The notes under the pieces are model-generated. The model saw only the letters and a program-made list of their open reading frames with translations, was not told the DNA's origin and made no database searches. This document shows, piece by piece, positions 8,440-16,114 of a DNA stretch of 64,000 nucleotides (position 1 is its first letter; each line of letters opens with the position of its first letter). Origin of the DNA: Bacillota bacterium (GTDB taxonomy: Bacteria; Bacillota; Clostridia; Christensenellales; CAG-138); the NCBI GenBank assembly GCA_016286445.1, contig JAEESS010000002.1, positions 1 through 64,000 of the forward strand, given 5' to 3'. The position numbers and the translations under genes were made by a program.

Positions 8440-8563
8440 CTTATCAAGAGTGACGGAGGGACGGGCCCTGTGAAGTCCGGCAACCTGCATTTGCAAGGTG
8501 CCAATTCCCGCAGCATTAGCTGAAAGATGAGATGAATGGAAGCTCATCTCGGTGAGCTTTTTT
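8440..8563 (+). promoter_or_regulatory. SAM-I (S-box) riboswitch with transcription terminator
   Basis: S-adenosylmethionine-sensing leader of metK. The aptamer has the conserved S-box blocks: CTTATCAAGAG, GGAGGGA, GGCCC-TGTGAA, CCGGCAACC, AAGGTGCCAATTCC-GCAG and AAAGATGAG. P1 is formed by CTTATC (8440-8445) with GATGAG (8526-8531). The expression platform is a terminator AGCTCA/TGAGCT (8541-8558) followed by T. GATGAG can instead pair with CTCATC (8543-8548), which breaks the terminator. So SAM binding should hold P1 and stop transcription, while low SAM should allow metK expression. Confidence 0.96.
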
Positions 8564-8591
8564 GTTTGTCGGTAAGGCGGAAAGAGGAGAA

Positions 8592-9776
8592 ATGAGAAAA
8601 TCGTTGTTTACCAGTGAATCGGTCACGATCGGGCATCCCGACAAGATCTGCGATCAGATCAGCGACGCTGTGCTCGACGCGATCCTTGAGAAGGACCCGA
8701 ACGCGCGCGTGGCGTGCGAGACGTCCTGCACGACCGGGCTTGTGCTCGTCATGGGCGAGATCACCACGGAATGCTATGTGGACATTCAGAGCATCGTGCG
8801 GAAAACCGTATGCGACATCGGCTATAACCGCGCGAAGTTCGGTTTTGACGGCAGCACCTGCGGCGTGATCGTCGCGCTCGACGCGCAGTCGGACGACATC
8901 GCTCTGGGCGTCGACCGCTCGCTTGAAAGCAAGCAAGGCATTGATGCGGATCCGATGGATACCGGCGCCGGCGATCAGGGCATGATGTTCGGTTACGCCT
9001 GTGACGAGACGCCGATCCTGATGCCGCTGCCGATCGACCTTGCGCACGCGCTCACCAGAAAGCTCACAAAGGTCCGGCAGAACGGCACGCTGACCTATCT
9101 TCGCCCGGACGGCAAGGCACAGGTCACCGTGGAATATGAGGACGACAAGCCCGTGCACATCGATACGGTCGTTTTGTCCACGCAGCACGACGAGCACGTT
9201 ACGCATGAGCAGCTTGAACGCGACATGCTCGAGTATGTCATTCGTCCCGCATTGCCGGCGACGCTGTTTGATGAAAAAACACGCGTGCTCGTGAACCCGA
9301 CCGGACGGTTCGTCATCGGCGGACCGCAGGGCGATTCCGGACTGACCGGCAGAAAGATCATCGTCGACACCTACGGCGGCTATGCACGCCACGGCGGCGG
9401 AGCGTTCTCCGGCAAGGATCCGACGAAGGTCGACCGCAGCGCAAGCTATATGGCGCGCTACATCGCAAAGAACATTGTCGCGGCAAAGCTTGCGCGCCGC
9501 TGCGAACTGCAGGTGGCGTACGCGATCGGCGTCGCAAAGCCGGTCTCTGTACGCGTGGACACCTTCGGGACAGGGACGGTTTCGGACGAGCTGCTCGAAA
9601 AAGCGGTGGCGGAGGTCTTTGATCTGCGTCCGAAGGCGATCATCGAAACGCTGAATCTGCGCCGCCCGATTTATCAGCAAACGGCAAAGAACGGGCATTT
9701 CGGCAATCCGGATTTCCCGTGGGAAAAGACTGACCGCGTCGACGCGCTTTTGAAAGCGGTCGAGCGCCTGAAATAA
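8592..9776 (+). CDS. metK: S-adenosylmethionine synthetase
   Basis: Makes S-adenosylmethionine from methionine and ATP in the cytoplasm; 394 residues, the normal length. The start is the ATG after AGAGGAGAA; an upstream in-frame TTG lies in the riboswitch terminator and is unlikely. Visible signatures are [11 protein letters not shown] near the N-terminus, the [12 protein letters not shown] hexapeptide region near residues 118-129, and the [14 protein letters not shown] phosphate loop near residue 265. It is transcribed alone under the SAM riboswitch, giving end-product control. Confidence 0.99.
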   Translation: MRKSLFTSESVTIGHPDKICDQISDAVLDAILEKDPNARVACETSCTTGLVLVMGEITTECYVDIQSIVRKTVCDIGYNRAKFGFDGSTCGVIVALDAQSDDIALGVDRSLESKQGIDADPMDTGAGDQGMMFGYACDETPILMPLPIDLAHALTRKLTKVRQNGTLTYLRPDGKAQVTVEYEDDKPVHIDTVVLSTQHDEHVTHEQLERDMLEYVIRPALPATLFDEKTRVLVNPTGRFVIGGPQGDSGLTGRKIIVDTYGGYARHGGGAFSGKDPTKVDRSASYMARYIAKNIVAAKLARRCELQVAYAIGVAKPVSVRVDTFGTGTVSDELLEKAVAEVFDLRPKAIIETLNLRRPIYQQTAKNGHFGNPDFPWEKTDRVDALLKAVERLK

Positions 9777-9794
9777 CAATCATAAGGATCCATG

Positions 9795-9829
9795 AATCGG
9801 AGAATCCTGCAGCGGTCTCCGATTTTTTA
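9795..9829 (+). terminator. metK terminator
   Basis: AATCGGAGA/TCTCCGATT stem with a 12-base loop, ending in six T. Confidence 0.9.
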
Positions 9830-9901
9830 TATTTCATGCAATCTTTTGGCTCTTCAGCACGTCATATATACAGAAACGCGTTTCAAGAAAGGGAATTGAA
9901 C

Positions 9902-10396
9902 ATGCAAGAACGGAATGAACCCGACATCATCACCCGCGAAGGCTTTGCGGCAGCGGCGGCGTCGCTGGAACGGCTTCTGCTGACCGCGAGCTACGGTGTG
10001 CTCCATAACTGGGACGCAGCGTCAGATGCGGTGCAGTCGGCGCTTCTGAAGGCGTGGCGCGGTCGGCGCAGCGTGAAGGACGCTGCCAAATTCAAACCTT
10101 GGCTGGTGAAGATCGCCGTAAATGAGAGCAAAAGTATCGCCCGCAGAGGATTTACGGCAGAGCTTACGGAACCCCTTGCCGAGCAGTCCGCCGATCCGGA
10201 TGTCAGACTGGATGTACAGCAGGCGGTCGACAACCTGCCCGAACGGTACCGATTGCCGGTGATGCTGTTCTATTATGAAGACATGACGGTAGCCGACATT
10301 GCGGCGGCGCTGGATCTGCCGCGCGGCACAGTGGTGTCTCTACTCCACAGAGGACGGGAACAATTGCGAAAGGAGCTGAAAGATTATGGAGTATAA
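9902..10396 (+). CDS. ECF-type RNA polymerase sigma factor
   Basis: Extracytoplasmic-function sigma factor, 164 residues. The start is the ATG with AAAGGG upstream. Region 2 (about residues 20-75) shows A-S-D-A-V-Q-S-A-L-L-K-A-W, and region 4 (about 105-160) shows L-P-E-R-Y-R-L-P-V-M-L-F-Y-Y-E-D and a helix-turn-helix with L-P-R-G-T-V-V-S-L-L-H-R-G-R. Its end overlaps the next gene, a membrane protein with the layout of an anti-sigma factor, by 11 bases, so the pair is made together and probably forms a sigma/anti-sigma module. The signal is unknown. Confidence 0.93.
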   Translation: MQERNEPDIITREGFAAAAASLERLLLTASYGVLHNWDAASDAVQSALLKAWRGRRSVKDAAKFKPWLVKIAVNESKSIARRGFTAELTEPLAEQSADPDVRLDVQQAVDNLPERYRLPVMLFYYEDMTVADIAAALDLPRGTVVSLLHRGREQLRKELKDYGV

Positions 10397-11846
10397 AATG
10401 AATGCACAGGAACAGGAGAACGAACTGCGCGCCGATTCTTTGGCTGCGCTGCTGCAGGAAAGCAGACCTGAGCCGACGCGGGAAAGCAGGGTGCGTGTAC
10501 GCCGGACGCTGGACCGGATTAAGACTTCCCCTTGGGAACGTCTTGCCGGTTCCCGCAAAGATAAGAGAGAAAATACCCGGAGCATGACACGGCTGCCGAA
10601 ACGGGTCCTGATCCCGTTGGTGGCGGCGGCGCTGCTGCTCATTACGGGTACGGCTGTGGCAGCGGGCGTGCTGCTGCGGGATAACTATTCCCCGACCGAC
10701 TATCTGAGCGAGACCAAGGCGGAGCGCGAGGAGAAGGGCGAAGCCATCCCGGACGTGGAAGCCGCCATTGCCTCCGCGGCGCCGGAAACCAAGGCGTACA
10801 GCATTACCATGCTGCCGGACCTGCCCGAAGCCGAGCTTCTGAACGGGTATCGTCAGGCGCAGGGACAGCCCGCGTATTCGGAAGCGGACTGGGGCTGGAT
10901 GCGGAACATCAAACCGGAGATCCGGGAGGTGCTCTACGACGGGCGCAACTGCACGTTTACCGTGCGGCTGCATACGGACCACGGCATGCGCTTTGACTGG
11001 CCGCGCGAGGACGCGGGGCAGTGGGTGGAAGCGCTGATGGACGAAGCGCGGTTCCGCAGAGAAGGAGAGGATGCGGCAAGCGAACTGCTTGTGTCCGGCG
11101 GGATCCAATCCTTTGACGAAACCGGCGTCACCCTGGAAGGGGAGATCGAGCAGTATGAAACGCCGCTCCCGGACGAGGGACGCGTGGAGATCACCGTCGA
11201 CGTGGGTCTGCGCGACGCGAAGGTGGAGGATATGAATCGGATCGGCGACGTGGCGGTTTTGAGCTTTACGTTCACCTTTGACGTCGACGCGGCGCAGGAG
11301 GCGTCAAAGCCCGTGGTGACGCTGCGCCCGCTCTCCGGCAGCGTGGTGCTGACCGTGGACGACTGGAGCGATCCCAACAAGCCTCCCGTCTATTATAACA
11401 AGCGGGTCAGCCTCGACGGCGTGGTGCTGCGCGAGGAGGCGGTCTACCGTCAGACCGGCGTCTATGTGACCTACACCGTGGAAAGCGCGCCGGAGGGCTG
11501 GACGGAGCAGTACACGAATGCGCTGCTGTATCCCAACCGTTACGGGGAATCGATCGGCTTGACGGTGAGATACCGGATCGGCAGGGACGGCGAATGGGCG
11601 CTTCCGGGTTACGAAAACCAAAGTCCGTTCGGCAAGTTCACCTGCATCGTGCCGATCTTCCCCTCGGACTACGAAACGGTGAAGCAGCAGGGTGTGACGC
11701 TGTCGCTTACGAACAGCTTCTGCACGGCGTTCAACGGCACGCCCGTGGGCGAGGACTGGCGCTATGACGTTCCGTGGGGGTCCTCTGAGATGCGGATGGA
11801 TCCGCAGGCGCAGCCGATCGCCGAGTTCCCGTTGCCGCTGCCGTAA
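10386..11846 (+). CDS. Single-pass membrane protein, probable anti-sigma factor for the adjacent ECF sigma
   Basis: 486 residues. The first 70 residues are cytoplasmic, charged and Arg-rich, followed by one helix at about 73-97 and a large extracellular part rich in beta-type sequence. Overlap with the ECF sigma gene and this topology match the usual sigma/membrane anti-sigma arrangement; similar DUF4179-type proteins occur in Firmicutes. No zinc-binding ZAS motif (HxxxCxxC) is seen, so the inhibitory domain would be of another kind. A second in-frame ATG four codons later is possible as start. Family membership is uncertain and its role is inferred mainly from context. Confidence 0.7.
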   Translation: MEYKMNAQEQENELRADSLAALLQESRPEPTRESRVRVRRTLDRIKTSPWERLAGSRKDKRENTRSMTRLPKRVLIPLVAAALLLITGTAVAAGVLLRDNYSPTDYLSETKAEREEKGEAIPDVEAAIASAAPETKAYSITMLPDLPEAELLNGYRQAQGQPAYSEADWGWMRNIKPEIREVLYDGRNCTFTVRLHTDHGMRFDWPREDAGQWVEALMDEARFRREGEDAASELLVSGGIQSFDETGVTLEGEIEQYETPLPDEGRVEITVDVGLRDAKVEDMNRIGDVAVLSFTFTFDVDAAQEASKPVVTLRPLSGSVVLTVDDWSDPNKPPVYYNKRVSLDGVVLREEAVYRQTGVYVTYTVESAPEGWTEQYTNALLYPNRYGESIGLTVRYRIGRDGEWALPGYENQSPFGKFTCIVPIFPSDYETVKQQGVTLSLTNSFCTAFNGTPVGEDWRYDVPWGSSEMRMDPQAQPIAEFPLPLP

Positions 11847-11868
11847 GCACAGCAATACCGGAATATGG

Positions 11869-11898
11869 AAACAGCCCCGCAGACCGCGGGGCTGTTTT
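11869..11898. terminator. Terminator between the sigma operon and murF
   Basis: AACAGCCCCGC/GCGGGGCTGTT stem with a five-base loop and four T on the plus strand. It lies between convergent genes and could act in both directions, more strongly on the plus strand. Confidence 0.88.
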
Positions 11899-11907
11899 GC
11901 TGTAAAA

Positions 11908-13233
11908 TTACATCGCTTTGATCGCTTCGACGACGGCGCCCAAATGCATACCGAATGACGCTTTCACAAGGACTGTGTCGCCATCGCACAAAAGCGAGGG
12001 GAGGACTGAAAGAAGTGCGTCGACGGTAGCATACGCGTCGTTCGGATCGAACGCGGCGTTCTTTGCAAGCGTGCCGACGGTCAGCATGCGGTCGATCCCG
12101 AGCTGCTTTGCGTACGCGCCGATGCGCGCATGGAACGCCGACGCGTTTTCGCCGAGCTCCAGCATATCGCCGAAGATGCAGACCCTGCGTCCCGCGGCGG
12201 TCTTGAGCACGTCGAGCGCGGCTTCCATCGAAGTCGGATTGCAGTTATAGGACCCGTCGATGATCGTGAACCGGTCCGTGCGAATGATGTCGGAGCGTCC
12301 CGCACCGGGCTGAAACGCCGAAAGCGCCATCAGCGCGGCTTCGTCCGGTACGTGCAGAAGATGCGCGACGGTCAGCGCCGCAAGCGCGTTTTGCACCATG
12401 TGCTTTCCCGCAACGTGCAGAGTGACCGGAAGGCGTTTGCCGAACAGCTCGGCGGTAAAGGAAACGCCGTCGATGCCGTTCTCGCAAAGATCAACTGCGC
12501 GAACGTCGACGCCATCATTAAGCCCGTACGTGATCGCGTTCGGGATCGTTCGCAAATAATCGTCGTCGCCGTTTGCAACGACCGTTCCGCCCGGACGCAT
12601 ATGTTTGAGCATCTCGGTCTTGCCGCGGAAGATGCCCTCGCGCGAGCCGAAAAACTCGATATGTGCTTCGCCGATGTTCGTGAACAGGCAGATCGTGGGC
12701 TGCGCAACGCGCGCGATCGCGTCGATCTCGCCGAAGTGGTTCGTGCCGAGTTCCATGACGGAGACCTCATGCGTTTCGTTGATCTGCAGGACCGTCGTCG
12801 GTACACCCGTCTGATTGTTGAGGTTGCCGACCGTCGCATGCGTGCGGAGCGTGGTTTCGAGGACGGCCTTGACCATCTCCTTGGTGGTCGTTTTGCCGAC
12901 GCTGCCGGTGATGCAGACGACCGGCAGATCAAACCGTTCGCGGTGCATTTTCGCGATATTCTGATAGGCGAGCACGGTGTTTGCGACACGAATGTGCGGA
13001 TACGGAATATCCGTATCGGAGATGCTTAAAACCGCGCCTTTTTCCATCGCGTTCGGGATGAACCGATGTCCGTCAAACGTGCCGCCGCGGATCGCGACGT
13101 ACGCCATGCCGGGTGTGAGGGCACGCGTGTCGATGGTGAGTCCGTCGATCACGGGATCGCCGAAATCGGCGGGGGCATACAGCGTCCCGCCGGTGGCTTC
13201 CAGTAATTCTTTGATCGTAAACCTTGCAGCCAT
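11908..13233 (-). CDS. murF: UDP-N-acetylmuramoyl-tripeptide--D-alanyl-D-alanine ligase
   Basis: Adds the D-Ala-D-Ala dipeptide to the UDP-muramyl tripeptide, the last cytoplasmic step of the peptidoglycan stem. 441 residues from the ATG at 13233 (M-A-A-R-F-T-I-K). The Mur ligase ATP site T-G-S-V-G-K-T-T-T is near residue 115, with central-domain N-L-N-N-Q-T-G-V-P and the C-terminal D-G-S-Y-N-C-N-P motif. No ribosome site precedes the start; the ddl stop is one base upstream, so it relies on coupling. Pairing with ddl places maker and user of D-Ala-D-Ala in one operon. Confidence 0.98.
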   Translation of the reverse strand: MAARFTIKELLEATGGTLYAPADFGDPVIDGLTIDTRALTPGMAYVAIRGGTFDGHRFIPNAMEKGAVLSISDTDIPYPHIRVANTVLAYQNIAKMHRERFDLPVVCITGSVGKTTTKEMVKAVLETTLRTHATVGNLNNQTGVPTTVLQINETHEVSVMELGTNHFGEIDAIARVAQPTICLFTNIGEAHIEFFGSREGIFRGKTEMLKHMRPGGTVVANGDDDYLRTIPNAITYGLNDGVDVRAVDLCENGIDGVSFTAELFGKRLPVTLHVAGKHMVQNALAALTVAHLLHVPDEAALMALSAFQPGAGRSDIIRTDRFTIIDGSYNCNPTSMEAALDVLKTAAGRRVCIFGDMLELGENASAFHARIGAYAKQLGIDRMLTVGTLAKNAAFDPNDAYATVDALLSVLPSLLCDGDTVLVKASFGMHLGAVVEAIKAM

Positions 13234-13234
13234 A

Positions 13235-14263
13235 TTATTTTTGGAGCGACAGAGAAATGATCGTGTCGCAGAGCCGTTCGTAGGAATATCCGACAACAGC
13301 GGCTTCCTGCGGGAGCAGGGAGGTCGGCGTCATGCCGGGCAGGGTGTTCGCTTCGAGACAGTAGGCGTCGCCTGCTTCTGTGAGCAGGAAATCGATGCGC
13401 CCGTATACCGACAGACCGAGAAGCCGGAAGACGTCCAGAGCGATCCTTTGAATGCGCGCAGTCGTTTCCGCGTCGATTTCGGCGGGTGTGACCTCGCGCG
13501 CGGCGCCTGCCTGATACTTGTTCTTGTAATCGTAGAAGCCGTGCAGCGGAATGATCTCGATCGGCGGCAGCGCCGTTTCGCCGAGGATCCCGCAGGACAG
13601 CTCGCGTCCTTTGATGTATTCCTCGACAAGGATGGTGTTTTCCATGGAAAACGCAAGCTTGAGTGCGTCGTAGAGCTCCCGTCGGTCGTGTACGATCGAA
13701 ACGCCGATCGACGAACCGCCGTTGCAGGGCTTCACAACGCACGGAACGGGAAGGGCGTCGGGATCGAACGGATCGCCCGCCTTCAGAAGCATGCCGCGCG
13801 GCGTCAGAACGCCTGCCGCCTCGAATAGCTGCTTACTGATCCACTTATCCATTGCGTTGCGGCAGCCCTCCGCGCCGGAGCCCGTATAGCGGACGCCGCG
13901 CGCGTCGAAGAACGCCTGCAGCTTTCCGTTTTCACCGCAGTCCCCGTGCAGTGCCATGTAAACGATATCCGCCTGTTCGCAAAGCTCCGGGACATTCAGC
14001 CCGATGTAGTCGTTAAAGCCCGCTTTGCGGGAGCGGCGCAGCACATCCAGATCCGGCTCGGATTCCGAAACGCGGAACGGAGTGAGAGGCTTTGCCTGTG
14101 CAAACAGATCGGTTTTGCCGTCCCATTCGGGCAGTCCGAAAAACAGGTCGACCAGAATCGCCTGATGACCCAAAGAAAGCAACGCGTTTGCCGCCATGGT
14201 CCCGCTCGAAAACGAAACGTCGCGTTCGGGGGAGAGCCCGCCTGCCAATACTACGATTTTCAT
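13235..14263 (-). CDS. ddl: D-alanine--D-alanine ligase
   Basis: ATP-grasp enzyme joining two D-alanines for the murF reaction downstream; 342 residues. I take the ATG at 14263 because GAGG lies nine bases upstream; the ATG at 14269 is too close to it. Features: V-L-A-G-G-L-S-P-E-R-D-V-S at the N-terminus, ATP-grasp segment P-C-V-V-K-P-C-N-G-G-S-S-I-G-V near residue 170, and the C-terminal L-E-A-N-T-L-P-G-M-T metal site. The residue after E-V/I-N in most Ddl is replaced by E-A-N here, still within family variation. Confidence 0.98.
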   Translation of the reverse strand: MKIVVLAGGLSPERDVSFSSGTMAANALLSLGHQAILVDLFFGLPEWDGKTDLFAQAKPLTPFRVSESEPDLDVLRRSRKAGFNDYIGLNVPELCEQADIVYMALHGDCGENGKLQAFFDARGVRYTGSGAEGCRNAMDKWISKQLFEAAGVLTPRGMLLKAGDPFDPDALPVPCVVKPCNGGSSIGVSIVHDRRELYDALKLAFSMENTILVEEYIKGRELSCGILGETALPPIEIIPLHGFYDYKNKYQAGAAREVTPAEIDAETTARIQRIALDVFRLLGLSVYGRIDFLLTEAGDAYCLEANTLPGMTPTSLLPQEAAVVGYSYERLCDTIISLSLQK

Positions 14264-14284
14264 ACTCATACCTCACTATTCTAT

Positions 14285-14313
14285 TTTATATCACATTTTT
14301 CGCGCTATGACAA
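14285..14313 (-). promoter_or_regulatory. Promoter of ddl-murF
   Basis: On the minus strand TTGTCA, 17 bases, TATAAA; the -10 lies 22 bases before the ddl start. Confidence 0.75.
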
Positions 14314-14402
14314 CAGGTTCTTGCGGATGTGCGCAAAAATCGGGAGGATCCGCGTAAACTGTAGCGGGCGTGCCGAAATGAGACGCGCCGGAAAGGCGGC
14401 AT

Positions 14403-16094
14403 ATGAAACGGATCGTAACCTTATTTCTGATCGCGGTAATTCTTTGCGGCACGCTTGGGTGCGGTGAACATAACACCGGGATCGCATACCATACCGAGCT
14501 GACATTCGGCGAACTCAAAGTATCCGGAACGGACGCCGCGCTGGAGATCGCGCGGGCAAAGGAACTGCTCTTCCGGATCGAACGCGGCGAGCTTACGGGC
14601 ATACGCGCGCAGGATGCGCTTGACGCAAGAACGGAGGCATATCGAAAGCTGCAGACAGACGCTTCGATCGCGTATGTGCGGTACTGCATTGACGTGACGA
14701 ATGAGGCGAACAAACAGGCGTACGATGCGTTAAGCATCGATGTTGAGACGCTTCGCGGCAGTCTGGTCGACGCCGCGCTCCTGCTCAAGGACGATCCCGC
14801 GCTGCAGGCATATTATGACGCGGAGACGGTCAAAGCACTCCTGCGCGAGGATACGCTGTCCGATCCTTCGGTCCTGCCGCTGATCGAGAAGGAACGTACG
14901 CTTGTCGGAGAATACGAAGCGCTTTCGGAACAGCTTCGGATCGAATACAAGGGAAAGGCATGGACGGGGGACGAGATCCTTTCCGATCCGGCGCTGTCCG
15001 CAGAGGATTTCGAGCGCCTGTATGAATTGTATCTGGAGCGGTTCAATACGGAAGCAGGTACGATCTTTCTGGAGCTGATACCGGTGCGAAACGAGATCGC
15101 AGCAGCGCTCGGATATGACTCGTACGCCGATTATCGGTATGCATGCTTCGGACGAACATATTCGCCGGAAGAAGCCCGGCAGCTTTCAGCGCAGGTACAG
15201 AGGACGCTCGTACCGCTGCTTTCAGAGTTCGCGGGGGACTTTTTGCCGGCAGCCGTGCAGCTGTACGGGATGACGTTCGAGCCGGGACCGACGATGGAGC
15301 GGATCGGCGCTGCGGTCACGGAGCTTCTTCCGGTCCTGTCGGAACCGTGGGAATACATGATCTCGCACCGGATGTATGATCTCGGAGCGGATCTTTTCAG
15401 AATGCCGGGCAGCTTCACAACCTATTTTCCGGAATACGGGGCGCCGTTCCTGTTCGGCGAATGGACGAGCGGGTTCGAGTCGATCACGACCGTCGTTCAT
15501 GAGTTCGGACATTTCGCGTCGTATTATCTGAACGGGGATTCGCTGGCTGCGGGAAATGTGCTGGATTTTGCCGAAATTGATTCACAGGGGCTTGAACTAT
15601 TGACCGTTTTGCGGTATGATACGCTATATGGCGATCGTGCGGAAGCAGCAGGGACGGCGGAACTGTTTTTTGTGCTTTTTGCATTGATCGACGGATGCGC
15701 CGAGGATGCGTTTCAGCAGTATGCGTACGCGCAACAGGAACCGACGCTTGCAATGCTGAATGCGGAATATAGCCGGATCTGTTCCGGGTACGGACTGGAT
15801 GCGCTCGGTCGGGAGGGAAGATCCTGGACGCAGATACAGCATACCTTTCAGTCCCCGTTTTATTACATCAGCTATGCGACAGGCGCGATCGCGGCTCTGG
15901 AACTGTATCTGAAGGGCAGGACGGATCAAAAAAAGGCGGCGGATGCGTATTACACGATCCTGACGCGGACAGATAAAACGGAATTGAACGAAGTGCTGAG
16001 CAGCGCCGGACTGCATGATCCGTTCGCTTCGGAAACGGTCGAAACGCTTGCAGCAGGGATGCGCGGCATTTGCCGGGACCGCGGAAACGATTGA
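14403..16094 (+). CDS. M3-family oligoendopeptidase-like lipoprotein
   Basis: Zinc metallopeptidase of the M3 (PepF/thimet) family, 563 residues, anchored as a lipoprotein: signal peptide with L-G-C lipobox at about residues 18-20. The zinc site H-E-F-G-H is at about residue 364, followed by the family region with E-I-D-S-Q-G-L-E supplying the third ligand. Classical PepF proteins are cytoplasmic, so a surface-anchored form is less usual and points to trimming of external peptides. It begins an apparent operon with a phosphodiester glycosidase protein and the NusG-II/Gx/ApbE genes; the next start is 20 bases after its stop. Confidence 0.9.
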   Translation: MKRIVTLFLIAVILCGTLGCGEHNTGIAYHTELTFGELKVSGTDAALEIARAKELLFRIERGELTGIRAQDALDARTEAYRKLQTDASIAYVRYCIDVTNEANKQAYDALSIDVETLRGSLVDAALLLKDDPALQAYYDAETVKALLREDTLSDPSVLPLIEKERTLVGEYEALSEQLRIEYKGKAWTGDEILSDPALSAEDFERLYELYLERFNTEAGTIFLELIPVRNEIAAALGYDSYADYRYACFGRTYSPEEARQLSAQVQRTLVPLLSEFAGDFLPAAVQLYGMTFEPGPTMERIGAAVTELLPVLSEPWEYMISHRMYDLGADLFRMPGSFTTYFPEYGAPFLFGEWTSGFESITTVVHEFGHFASYYLNGDSLAAGNVLDFAEIDSQGLELLTVLRYDTLYGDRAEAAGTAELFFVLFALIDGCAEDAFQQYAYAQQEPTLAMLNAEYSRICSGYGLDALGREGRSWTQIQHTFQSPFYYISYATGAIAALELYLKGRTDQKKAADAYYTILTRTDKTELNEVLSSAGLHDPFASETVETLAAGMRGICRDRGND

Positions 16095-16114
16095 AGAAGG
16101 AAACGTAACAGCAG

